Shown here one piece after another: positions 11,811-22,188 of a DNA stretch of 64,000 nt; positions within the stretch are counted from its first letter, which is position 1; the number at the start of each line of letters is the position of its first letter. Below the pieces are notes generated by a model, which searched no databases, was not told the origin of the DNA, and worked only from the letters and a program-made list of their open reading frames with translations. Made by a program: the position numbers and the translations under genes. The DNA comes from Euborellia annulipes (Eukaryota > Arthropoda > Insecta > Dermaptera > Anisolabididae): assembly GCA_023213315.1 (NCBI GenBank), contig JAKCPI010002722.1:124001-188000 (forward strand), given 5' to 3'.

Positions 11811-13054
11811 TACTTTCTCTTACCTATATGTATAAGTTAATATACATATATATATATATATATAGAGAGAGAAAGTATTGGAAGTAAAATAGAAATTTTG
11901 ATGGGTATACACTAGGGTGGTTGCAAGGTATAAGGGGAGAAAATTTTTTTGGCTGTATTTTCGGCGGGAACCTCTTAAAAGTTGACAATTGGTGTAAAAA
12001 GTAGATTGTGAAAGTTTGAGCTCGATCGGATAACGATAAGACCTGCCTCATCGGCCCTAAAGTTCATCGATTCCCCTAAATTTGACTATTAACATCTGTA
12101 ACTCCTAGACGGTTAGTCCAACAAAAAAAGTTCATCAGTAGTTTTTTGAAGAGCATTAAATTTGCTAAAAAAAAAGTCCTCTAACATTCTTTAGTAAAAC
12201 TCAACGGGGCATTGATTTTCAAATAACACTAATAGGGGTAATGAAATTTTTTTTCGAGTTCCGAAATAATTTCATCAGATTCTTAAGTAAAATGACCTCC
12301 TGAATCCAAATATGACCTCCGTTTTCCCCCACCCCGTACCGTTTTTGGGGGGGGAGCCCCCTACTTATGTTATTTTCACCTCTTAATCGAAGGGCCATGA
12401 ATTAAATATGGAGGGATTAAAAGGAATTATTTTAGCCTTAATATTTCTTCTGAACGTCAAGAAAAGTGAAAAGTTTAAAACATTCACGATCGCTAACTTT
12501 TTTTCCCGCCTCTTTATTATTATTTTTTTTTTTGTTCATCTAAATATCTCGCGGCACCCCTTAGCCATTCTCGCGGGACCCTTGGGTGCCAGGACACACC
12601 GGTTGGGAACCACTGATCTAAAGTATTATCAAAAAAAGCAAAAGCAACCTGCTCTTGGTTTAAATACCACAAATGATTTAGAAGTTTAGACAATGCTACC
12701 CTTGATATGTCTCCATCAAGTTTTACTAAATTTCAGGCCCGTTGAGGCAGGTCTTAGGGTTATTCGATCACGCTCATCCTTTCCCTATCTCACTTTTACA
12801 TAATTTAGCAACTTTCTAGAGGTTCCCGCCAAAGATATTCGGACATCAATTTCTTGCGACCACCCTAGTATACACGTTTTGAGGTTCCCTGAATACAAAA
12901 AAGTTGTTTTCGCGACATGTTCTGTCTGTGTGTATGTTTGGGTTCAATTTAAAGCATGAAGGAATTGAGCTAGGAGATTGAAATTTTATATTTAAGTTAG
13001 GCACCCCCCCCCCCCCAGGGCGTGAAAATAAGATTTGAGAAAAATATTTTTCTT
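11811..13054 (-). mobile_element. Family A copy A10, interrupted and truncated
   Basis: Starts with the TACTTTCTCTTACC hairpin at 11811, is broken by the inverted-repeat element 11911-12869, resumes with TTTTGAGGTTCCCTGAATAC and stops at about 13054, where the fold-back 13055-13262 begins. The AATCTGG end is missing. Confidence 0.6.
11911..12869. mobile_element. TIR element ACTAGGGTGGT, nested in family A
   Basis: Inverted ends ACTAGGGTGGTTGCAAG and CTTGCGACCACCCTAGT. The interrupted family A sequence would read ...TATACACG, so a short duplication (TATACA or ATAC) flanks the insert. About 960 bp. An open frame at 12408-12689 has no recognisable domain. Near 12590-12625 is a hAT-type end (GGTTGGGAACCACTG), suggesting a further nested fragment. 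Confidence 0.6.
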
Positions 13055-13262
13055 CAGGAATGAAAGTTAGAAAAAACGAAGCCAGAATTTTTTCTTTAAA
13101 AATATATTTTAACAGCTGACGTTTCGGCTTTGGTCAAAGCCATCCTTGGAGCTGTTAGTGGTCATCCGAGGATGGCTTTTACCAAGGCCGAAACGTAAGC
13201 TGTTAAAATATATTTTTAAAGAAAAAAATGTTGGTTGCGTTTTCTTCTAACTTTCATTCCTG
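13055..13262. mobile_element. Fold-back with CGAAACGT motif (F1)
   Basis: Inverted ends CAGGAATGAAAGTTAG and CTAACTTTCATTCCTG. Each arm carries a diverged copy of the recurrent motif; on the right GAGGATGGCTTT...AAGGCCGAAACGT. The element sits at the broken edge of a family A copy. No coding capacity. Confidence 0.6.
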
Positions 13263-13297
13263 ATACAAATTCCACCAGTCATAAAATACCCTTATAC

Positions 13298-13559
13298 CAG
13301 CGTTTTCCAAACTGTGAGGCCCGCGGACTAGTCTAAGGGGAGGAGCGAATATTGGCCACCAGGTCTAATTTTCAAAATGATTGCTAATTTTAATATAAAT
13401 AAGAATAAATAAAAAAAATATTTTTATATAAATTTATATTTTTTAGCATTAAAAATTTTTGTTTTTGTATTATTTTATAAAATGGGGGGGGGGGGGGAGG
13501 CGTCATAAGATTAAATATTTTTAAAGGAGGCTTCGTAACTTAAAGTTTGGAAACCACTG
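13298..13559. mobile_element. hAT-like MITE, compact copy
   Basis: Ends CAGCGTTTTCCAAACTG and AGTTTGGAAACCACTG are inverted repeats of the hAT type (CAG...CTG). The interior has a G run and GGTGGCCAATATTCG on the minus strand. No matching 8-bp flanking duplication was seen, so it is old or rearranged. Related pieces: 9440-10000, 17099-17180 and 20225-20395. Confidence 0.55.
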
Positions 13560-13640
13560 GTCTAGCTAGAGCTAGAAATATTGAAATAATCTTTCAATAA
13601 AAATTTAAAATGGCTCAACAGATTACATTTCTGAAGTAAA

Positions 13641-13797
13641 AATCTGGTGTGACTGGCGCACAGCACACAACTTTCTCTTACCTTCGGTAATCGAAAGTTG
13701 TGTACTGTGCTTGTCTCACCAGATTTTTTGTGTCGACGTGTATTTAGTTTCCGACAGTAGGGTACATTCGATTTTCAAGATGTAAAATTTATAATGT
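13641..13797 (+). mobile_element. Family A fragment A9 (hairpin end)
   Basis: Complete AATCTGGTGTGACTGGCGCA hairpin, followed by about 70 bp of family A and then unrelated sequence. Confidence 0.65.
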
Positions 13798-13965
13798 GTT
13801 TATTAAAGCTTTTGTGGTTTGAAATATTATTATTAGGAGAATTTTTAATTATAGATCACATTTTTGTATTAAATATTTATTAAAAATATATAAATACTGT
13901 ACAACGTTTCAACTGCTTATTCTGCAGCCGTTATCAAGCACTGAGCACTTGCTCCGACTCAAGTT
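13785..13965. repeat. Interspersed repeat with AACGTTTCAAC motif
   Basis: A reverse-complement, more decayed copy lies at about 19800-19925. On the minus strand it carries ACGGCTGC...GCAGTTGAAACGT, a 7-bp stem followed by AAACGT, like the fold-back motif elsewhere. Confidence 0.45.
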
Positions 13966-14350
13966 CACTTGAGAAGAAGTTTTAAACTCACTTCTGATGA
14001 TAACAGAAATGCGCAGTGTTGGAAATGTTAATTTTTAAGACTTATTACCTAGTGTTTTTAATTTAATTTTTCAAATTTTCATGTAGTCCTATAGAATTAT
14101 TTATTTCACTTCTTCACTTACTTTTTTATCTTATCGTCGCTGGTCTCTAACTAAGAAAAAGCAACATCTGCAAAAGATTATGAATCATATTAAATTAAGA
14201 ATTAAATTAAGGGAAATTTATTTATTCATTTTTAATTTATTATCGGCGCCTAGACGTAACAATCCAGCCCCAAGATTTTATACATCATATAATTTTTTTA
14301 TGCAAGAAATTGTTTATTTTCATAAAAGAGAGTGGCATCAATTAATACCG

Positions 14351-14861
14351 CACATTGTAGTGCAAAAAAAAAAGAGGAACACTTTGTTTCTTCTTAAAAA
14401 GACCTGTTTTAATCTATCTTAAAGATACTGTAATTTATTAAACATTTGATATGAGATAAGTTATACATTTATAAACCAATTTAACACAAATCCATATCAT
14501 TTAAATAAATAATTATAATTCAAATAAAACAAAGACAAAAATGTCGAATTTTTTTTATTAACGTCAAATTTCTAAAATTTGAAAATAATCTTTCCATTTC
14601 AGTTTTTCTCTGACTGTTTTATTGGAAATTTATTTAAAAACAAAATTTTTAATTAATATTCAACAAAACATAACTCGGAACTATGTTGATTTTGTTCCTC
14701 AGATTCAAGATCGACATTTTTGTCTTTGTTTTATATATTTTGTATTAATTTGATTAAAATGATATGGATGTGTGTTAAATTTACTTAGAAATGTATAAAT
14801 TAGATTAGAACAGGTCATTTTAAGAAGAAACAAAGTGTTTGACTTTTTTTGCACCACAGTG
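14351..14861. mobile_element. Mariner-like fold-back MITE
   Basis: Long inverted repeat. The left end CACATTGTAGTGCAAAAAA matches the right end TTTTTTTGCACCACAGTG, and the arms continue through AACACTTTGTTTCTTCTTAA and a block near ACAAAGACAAAAATGTCGA towards a centre near 14600. TA follows the right end at 14862-14863. Termini of the CACTGTGGTGCAAAA type suggest Tc1/mariner; this is inference. Confidence 0.5.
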
Positions 14862-14863
14862 TA

Positions 14864-16225
14864 TCAATTTCTTATAGAGGGCTCTGTACCAAAGATGGCA
14901 CTCTCTTCTTTAATGGCCATTGCATTTGATTTTTCTTTTGAATCCAACAGCTTTAAAAAAAAACCTTTTTATAAAAATAGTTTATTTTTAATAGAACGAT
15001 AGAGAAAGACGGCTGTCATTGTGGATTGATGACGTTCGAGGGTTCCAACCACATTATCCATCCACCGTCATCCCATTTAGGGTTAAACTAGCCTAGGGTT
15101 TGTCGATTTTTCCACGTCACTGTAGTAGGGACTGCCATTTGCTGGCCCCTGGGACCAGAGAGAAAGGCTACCCGAGCTCTCCAGAGTAATTGTTTCTCCA
15201 CTACAAAACCCTCCGTTTGTAGTCTTGCCTAATTGTGGCACCATATCCCTTTTCAAAATATAAATTGCTCATTCAATTAATCTCTCTACTTGTTGTCCCT
15301 TAATACTCTTAATAGGTTTTAAAGCTCTTACATTTGATATATTTATAACTTTGGATTTATTTTACTTATAAAGTTTATTTAAACTAATAAAATTGCGATT
15401 TTCAAGAACAATCTTTGTAAAATGAGAAGAAATTTCATACCATTTATTTCCAAAAGTTGTTTGTTTTTATAATTAACTTCTTCCTTATTAATTGAATATA
15501 ATATCCATTTATAATTGTTAATTCTCACCCTTTTCCCTTTTAGGGAAAATTGTGTGCTGTGCGACAGTCATACCAGATTTTTATTAAAAAGTATCAAATT
15601 TTCCATTATTCATAATTAATTATTAGGAACATGATGAAATAAACTCTATTCTTGAGATAATAAATCAGATTAAATTAAGAAAAATTTTTCTGAATCCAAA
15701 AGAATTTCTTTAATAAGCATGGTTATTATTTTTTTTATAACACTTGGACAGGGAGTTTTGGCTCACAATTCTTGTTAAAAATGAATTTATTATTCAAATT
15801 CTTTGGCAAAATATAACTTTACCTCAAGAAATTTAAAATAAATGTACTTAATTTTATTTGTCCAGAGAGCGACTTTTTCTAGATTTCTTTTAATGAATTT
15901 ACTTAGGTTATATATTTATCACAAAAAAATCAAATGTAAAATAATAATTTAAAACATATAATCAATAATTACACCATATTACTTGCTAAACTGGAGAGAA
16001 GTTTAATTGCCTATCTTCTCTTTTGCAGGCAAATACCTAGCAAGCCTTATTGGGATTGTAATGATATTTAATGACTGGAAATATACTGAGGGAGGATGTG
16101 GAAATGCAGGCAGCCAAAAACACTTTCGATTCCTTTTGATTGTTCAGACGATTCGGGTAAAATTTATTTACCAATCTTCAGAGAACACTTCTAGAGGGAG
16201 AGAGTTAAGTCTCTACGATTATACC
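14864..16225. other. Non-genic; GC-richer patch at 15000-15250
   Basis: 15000-15250 is less AT-rich and contains GACGTTCGAGGGTTCC, loosely like a pol III B box; I could not assign it. 15545-15582 is a solo remnant of the family A hairpin end. The 77-codon frame at 16007-16240 runs into the next MITE and is not supported as a gene. Confidence 0.3.
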
Positions 16226-16325
16226 CATGGGCGTAACTAGAGAATTTGGCTGGGGTGGGCCATGGGACCAGCCATCCTCGCTGGGGGGGGGGCAGGCCCC
16301 CGGCACCTCCCTAGTTACACCCATG
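16226..16325. mobile_element. hAT-type MITE, 100 bp, TSD ATTATACC
   Basis: Ends CATGGGCGTAACTAG and CTAGTTACACCCATG are inverted repeats, with G/C runs inside. Exact 8-bp direct repeats ATTATACC flank it (16218-16225 and 16326-16333). An 8-bp duplication with CA..TG ends fits hAT. Confidence 0.75.
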
Positions 16326-16450
16326 ATTATACCGTACATAGTTGGCATGAAATTCTACTACGTATTCTATTTAATAAAATCATATAATGATAAATGAGTT
16401 AACAGAGAATTCAAAACAACGAATCATTTATAGCAACATCGAACGAATAG

Positions 16451-16717
16451 CAAGGGCGGATCCAGAGGTGTTTCTCGGGGGGGGGGGTAATCTGGTGTGA
16501 CTCGTCGCACAGCACACTATTTTTTTTAAATTTCGGTAATTTAAAAGCGCATTCAATATTTGTTTGCCAGAATATAAATACACATCAAATTTTTAAGTAT
16601 TAATTTTAAAAATTTTACATTAAAAATAAATTTTTTTGCGAAAAAAAGGTATTTTTTTCGAATCTGGCGGGGGGGGGGTAATTACCCCCTTTACCCCCCC
16701 CCTTGTATCCGCCCTTG
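16451..16717. mobile_element. hAT-type MITE, 267 bp, TSD ACGAATAG
   Basis: Ends CAAGGGCGGATCC and GTATCCGCCCTTG, with a G run on the left and C runs on the right. Exact 8-bp duplication ACGAATAG (16443-16450 and 16718-16725). The interior near 16492 holds a diverged family A hairpin end (AATCTGGTGTGACT). The related copy at 57042-57300 carries the same fusion in the opposite orientation. Confidence 0.75.
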
Positions 16718-17098
16718 ACGAATAGTAAATAAAAAAATATATTTAAAATAGTAGAAATAATATTCCCTAAAGAACGAGAATCATTTAAGATGTATTAATT
16801 TTCATTCCCTTTGATTTATTCATAGAGTAGAAAGAGAGGGAAAACTGTGAGTGCAAGTGAGAAAATCATCTGTTTTGAGCACAAAACTGGTTTGCCGTCT
16901 GGAAGTCAAACAATCGACTCTGACGCCACACCGTGTTTCTCAGAAGCAATTAAAAAAGAAATAAAATTATAATTATATAATTATATTCCCCGAACTGAAA
17001 ACATCGGCTCAATTTAAAAAAATTGTTTTAATATAATAAAATAACTTTTTGATTTCAAACTTACATTTTATATTTTTACTTTCTCTTATCCTCTATAT

Positions 17099-17186
17099 CA
17101 GTGGTTTTCAAACTTTATGTTACCACGCCTCCCTTAAAAATATTTAATCTTATGAAGCCTCCCCCCCCCTTCCCTTCTATAAAATA
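17099..17186. mobile_element. hAT-like MITE fragment
   Basis: CAGTGGTTTTCAAACTTTATG followed by a C run. It matches the right end of the 13298-13559 element and is cut off by the pogo-like MITE. Confidence 0.5.
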
Positions 17187-17505
17187 CAGTAGAGTCCGCC
17201 GAACCTCGCTAATCCGAACTTCCGGTTAATCCGAACTCTTTTTGCGTACGATTTTTTTTTTTTTAAGAGGAATATAAATGAAAATTAGACATTAAAGGAA
17301 CTTTATTTTATTAAAAAATACGAATTATAAAAAATAGAGAAATAGTATAAGCATTTACAACAAACATGAACGGTTTACAACATTATAAATACGACTTGAT
17401 TATCAAAATTAACTAATTCAATCTTACAATTCCGGTTAATCCGAACTTTCCGATAATCCGAACGACCCTCGGTCCCAATTAGTTCGGATTAACGGGACTC
17501 TACTG
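17187..17505. mobile_element. pogo/Tigger-like MITE
   Basis: Inverted ends CAGTAGAGTCC and GGGACTCTACTG, with TA on both sides (17185-17186 and 17506-17507). Subterminal repeats of TTAATCCGAACT are typical of Tigger-like non-autonomous elements. 319 bp, no transposase. Confidence 0.7.
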
Positions 17506-17724
17506 TATATACTATTTGCGGTTCAAATACGCAATTGTGCTGTCTCGTGTTTGGGAAAATTTGGGTACTAGTACTTTACTGATGTACTTTTTTAGTTTTT
17601 TCCAATTTTCGAGCTCCAGCTCGGTCAACTCAGAATTTTCAATTAAGCTTACAAGAGAGAAATTATTTTTTTATTGATAAAATAAAATCTTTTTTTATAT
17701 ATTTAATAATAATTTTACTATTTT

Positions 17725-18310
17725 TACTTTCTCGTACCCTATATATGAAAATAGAGAGAGAAAGTATTGCGATCATGTCAAAAATTCGATGTCGAGATTT
17801 TGATGGATATACATGTTTTGAGGTCCCCTGAGTCCAAAAAAGTGGGTCCCGCAAATTGGTCTGTGTGTGTGTGTGTGTCGTGTGTGTGTGGACAGATTTT
17901 TAGCATGAAGGAGTTGAGCTACCGGATTGAAATTTTATATTTAACTTAGGGTACCTTTGAAGAATCTCAAAATAAGCTTTTGAACAAAATCGGCCAAAAA
18001 GTACTAGTACTTTACTGATGTACTTTTTCAGTTTTTTCGATTTTCTCAAAATTCCCTCCAAGGATTTTTTTTAAAATTCGTAAATCAATTATTTTTTAGA
18101 TGCTCTTTAAAATTTATATTCTCATTTTGCCGTTGAAATCTTCTGAAGACCACTTTACTCTTGTTCTTCATAGGAAAGATAGAAATGGTTGCCATGGTAA
18201 CGGAATTTAAATCTTTTTCTTTTTATTAGATTAAAAATCAATTATTATTTAAATTCCCATTTATTTTTATTTTATTTGTGTCTTTAATTGTTTCAAAGAA
18301 AACATATATG

Positions 18311-18341
<31 letters not shown>

Positions 18342-18732
18342 ACTTGCAAACATTATCGTCTGTCTCTCCGCCTTCTCTCCCATAGGCCTAATGTTAATTT
18401 CCTATAGGGATTTGTATGTTAATTTCGATTCAAAAGGGGGTCCCCTTGGAACTTTTTAGGCATTTAAAATTTTTTTTCCAATTCTTATGAAATTTTGTAT
18501 TTATTTACGATTCATATTGTGTATAAAATGTCCAAATATGAGATTAAAATTTTGAAAAATAACCATAGTTTATTTGAAGCAGTCAACATTTAAAATGCAA
18601 GTTTGAAACTAAGGTGCTATGGGAAACTAAATATATCTCGACCAAAAATCTGGTGTGACCAGCACGGTGCGCAACTTTCTCTTACCGAAGGGTAAGAGAA
18701 AGTTGTGTGCTGTGCGCCAGTCACACCAGATT
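17725..18732 (-). mobile_element. Family A copy A6 with internal insertion
   Basis: Left TACTTTCTC hairpin at 17725, right AATCTGG-type hairpin ending at 18732. About 18215-18600 is foreign AT-rich sequence containing a CT microsatellite (18310-18341). A separate family A fragment lies just upstream (about 17565-17650). Confidence 0.65.
18310..18341. repeat. CT dinucleotide microsatellite
   Basis: TCTCTC run with one interruption, inside the insertion within family A copy A6. Confidence 0.85.
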
Positions 18733-18889
18733 TTTATTTATTTATTCATTTAAAATATTAAAAATGTATTACATATTCAATTTATTTTATTAAAAAAAAA
18801 TATCTTTCTCTTTTATATTATTTTCATCATTGGAATTAAAAATAGATCCAACAATCAAACCGGTTTCTTTCAATTACACATACACTTGC

Positions 18890-18995
18890 ATTTCGGGAGA
18901 GTTCGGCTTTGTTCGGTTGTGAGACGAAGACGACGACGACTGCGGCGGCGGCGGCAGCGCTGCCGTCGCCGCCTCAGTAAGCCTGAAGCTTGTGA
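18890..18995 (+). promoter_or_regulatory. CpG/GGC-rich island, possible 5' exon
   Basis: A sharp local rise in GC: GACGAAGACGACGACGAC followed by GGC and GCC triplets, ending TCAGTAAGC, which fits a splice donor (TCA/GTAAGC). It lies about 10.7 kb upstream of the first NOS1AP exon seen, so a non-coding 5' exon or promoter of NOS1AP is possible. There is no ATG and no proof of transcription. Confidence 0.25.
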
Positions 18996-19605
18996 TCACG
19001 TTACATCTATTAATTATCTCATCAAATAATGTTTCCCCCTATCCTCAACAATCCACGATACCGACACATCACCTGAGTGTTCCACGCCTGCTCCTTTCTT
19101 TTCATCCTCGATATCACCAGGTAAACCCACATTTTGATTAATTAAACAGAAATAACAAAGATTGTTGGTTGATCCAAGTGTCGTTTTCCCTCGCTTGGCT
19201 TGGGACAGGCCGCGACAAAAAGAAGTGAACTCATCTTTAATTTTTTTATAATCTAATTTATATTTTAAATTATTTTTATAAAATATAGAATAAATATAGA
19301 ATCAATCCTTGTATTGATTCTTTTTTTTTTTCTTGATTTATAAAATATAAAATTAATATAAAATGGAAAGAATTTATATTTTATACCGCGTCTTTTGGTT
19401 TTTCTGTTAAATGTAAAGATATTAAGAAATACTCGATACTAATTGGTATCGATACTTTCCTTTCGATACCACATCCCTACTCGTCTTTAAAAAACTTCCA
19501 GTACTAGTACTTTACCGATATACTTTTTTAGTTTTTTTCAATTTTCTCAAAAAAAAAAAAAAAAAAAAAAAAAAACCGAGCTCCAGCTCGGTCAACATGG
19601 AACTC

Positions 19606-19780
19606 ACTTTATACGATAACCGTTATTTGTAAATATATCTATTGGGGGTCCAGGCATTCTTATTTAAGATATTTGGTATCCAAATGGCTTAAATAAAATC
19701 ATCTGACTGCCTGGGATCCAAACCCCCGATCCTTGGTATACAAGACAGGCGCTCTACCAACTACACCAAGCCCGAGGGCA
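19606..19780 (-). mobile_element. SINE family 1, 3'-truncated copy
   Basis: Minus-strand tRNA-like head (GGCTTGGTGTAGTTGGTAGA) and body down to CGGTTATCGTATAAAGT; the GTGAATG tail is absent. It adjoins a family A fragment (about 19495-19600). Confidence 0.55.
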
Positions 19781-19943
19781 TTTTTTTTCTGTGCTTGAGA
19801 ACGGCTGCAGAATAAGCAGTCGTAATGTTGTATAGTATATTTATATATTTTTAATAAATAATTAATACAAAAATGTGGTCTATAATTAAAATTTCTCCTA
19901 ATAATAAACCACAAAAGCTTTAATAATATACTGTAGGCTACTG

Positions 19944-20395
19944 CAGTGTTTCCCAAAGTGTGGGTCGTGACCCGGCACCAGGTCGTAGAAACATTTTGCC
20001 GGGTCACGAAATAAAATTGTAAAAAGAAAAAAAAATTTTTTTACATATTTATTTTTTTTTTTTACATAGTGGCAAAGTGTATATTTGTACTCTTTCATAT
20101 AAATAGCTTTTTTTTTATATTTATTTTGCCCGTTTGGCCGGTGGCCATTGGGCTAAAAAGTTTACAAAAGATATACAGTAAAATAACCAAACAAAATAAA
20201 AGCAATATAAATGTAATACAAAAACAAAAATTTTTAATGCTAAAAAATATAAATTTATATAAAAATATTTTTTTTATTTATTCTTATTTATATTAAAACT
20301 AGCAATCATTTGGAAAATTGGTCCTGGTGGCCAATATTCGCCCCTCCCCTTAGACCAGTCCGGCCCGGGGGCGCCTCACAGTTTGGAAAACGCTG
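19944..20395. mobile_element. hAT-like composite
   Basis: Left end CAGTGTTTCCCAAAGTGTGG, a typical hAT terminus; right end CAGTTTGGAAAACGCTG. The right half (from about 20225) matches the 13298-13559 element in reverse. The left half belongs to another hAT family (GGGTCGTGACCCGG). The flanking 8-mers do not match, so this is a mosaic. Confidence 0.45.
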
Positions 20396-21143
20396 CTCTA
20401 TATACCGTATATAGATTTTTGAATTAACAGACCACATTTTTTACTTTCCAAATACATTATTTTTTAAATTTAAAATAAAAATTCACTTCTTACGGGACTA
20501 TTAATACTGTGCCTATGCACGAGCAGCCAAAAAATATAGTTCCAAGAAAAAAATACATACTTTTTGAATTAGATTTAAAATTAAACTTTTTTAAATTAAT
20601 AATATAATTAATAGATCTCAATATAAGACTAACAATATATACCTAAATAATACATTTTATAAATTCGAAAGATGATTTTGGCAAGAATCCATCTCTAGGA
20701 AAAAAAAACTGACGGAATCGATCTTTTTGTTTAGCAATTGAATTTCATTTTAATATATTTTCACTTTTATATTACGTACGTCTAAGTTTCTTAATAAAAA
20801 AAATTATTGCATTAATAAAATAAACTTATTTTATCACTTTAGTTAATAAAAAATTTTAAAAATAAGAATTGAAATTTATTAAATATAAAATACTAAAGGG
20901 TTATATATAAGTATAAACTTCCATCCTCTTTAATATGATAATCCTTTTTAGCATAATATAGAAACTATTTCTTCATCACTCAAAAGCAAGTGCAACGTGC
21001 AAAATACATTTTAAACTTTAAATACGAAAGTTTGTTTTCTTAACGATAACAGCCACCCATTAATCATATAATGAGTTTATTTCTTAGTTAAATTTTCTAA
21101 TTAAAATATTACATTCTAAATACATTTTTAAATATAAAAGCAT
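20396..21143. other. Non-genic AT-rich stretch
   Basis: No gene, repeat copy or palindrome recognised. Confidence 0.35.
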
Positions 21144-21395
21144 ATCGACGTTCTAATTAGCAAAGTGCCTAACTCCATTTTTGTTTATTTTTCAGGAGAG
21201 CCAAAAAACATTTCATTGTCATTGTAAGAGCCACTGTTAAACACTTTTCGCAACTTTTCAAACTGAAAAATTTGAATTACACTCTTACCCAGTTCAGGGC
21301 ATAAGGAGAATGTTATTTTTCAACACAAAATACAAAAAAAAAAATGATTTTCGAAAAAAAGTGGAGTTAGACACTTTTCTACTGAGAGCGTCGAT
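21144..21395. mobile_element. TIR MITE (ATCGACG), copy 1
   Basis: Ends ATCGACG...GTGCCTAACTCC and GGAGTTAGACAC...CGTCGAT are imperfect inverted repeats of about 33 bp. TA-containing flanks suggest a Tc1/mariner-type duplication. A second copy is at 33993-34232 with over 90% similarity by eye. Confidence 0.65.
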
Positions 21396-21494
21396 ATGTT
21401 CATAATCTAAAAAAAAAAGTTTATATGATAAATTAATTATATTAGGTATTTCGAGACTAAATTATTTATACTTAAAAATCAAAGAAATATAAAC

Positions 21495-21800
21495 AATCTG
21501 GTGTGCTGTGCTTGTCCCACCAGATTTTTTGTGTCGATAATATATTTAGTTTCCGCCAATATATTAAAAATCAATTTTTTTTATCACTCACCGTTTTTCC
21601 ACACTCACACCCACACACCCCACACACACACACAGTCTTTTCGCCATCTTACAATAACCGTTATTTGGAATATATATATACTTGGGGTCCAGGCATTCTT
21701 ATTTAAGCCATTTGGTATTCCAAAATTCAAGTTGTAAAATTTTAAAAAGCCCTCGGGCTTGGTGTAGGGGTGGGCGTGCTTTTTAGCATAAGAGGGCATT
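21495..21800. mobile_element. Family A fragment hit by SINE family 1 pieces
   Basis: A shortened AATCTGG hairpin (21495-21528) and the start of family A are followed by a minus-strand SINE 1 body (about 21588-21720), then a little family A-like sequence, then a plus-strand SINE 1 head (CCCTCGGGCTTGGTGTAG). A mosaic of at least three insertions. Confidence 0.45.
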
Positions 21801-22188
21801 TTAACTATATACAATATTATATTTTAAAATATATGTATCGATGAGTTCCAGCGAACAATCAGCACTTTATTTCTTGGAGGTCACCTATGCAGTGCTTGAC
21901 CATGCTTATTTATATTGATTTTTGTGACTATTTCTCTTTTCCTCCAACACTACAACACAACTCCTCCAGTCAACAACAATCTCGAAAAGAGAAAATAAAA
22001 TTTTTTATATTAGAGAGTCTCACTTGAGTATCACTTTTTACTTTCTCTTACCTATGTATATATGTAATATATATATAGAGAGAAAGTATTGGATTCATGT
22101 CAAAAATTCGATGTCGAGATTTTGATGGATCTTTACGTTTTGAGGTCCCCTGAATCCAAAAAAGTGATTTTCGCGACATGGTCTGTCT

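Noticed and set aside
12408..12689. 93-codon frame
   Set aside because: Inside a TIR element and crosses a hAT-type terminus; no transposase motif.
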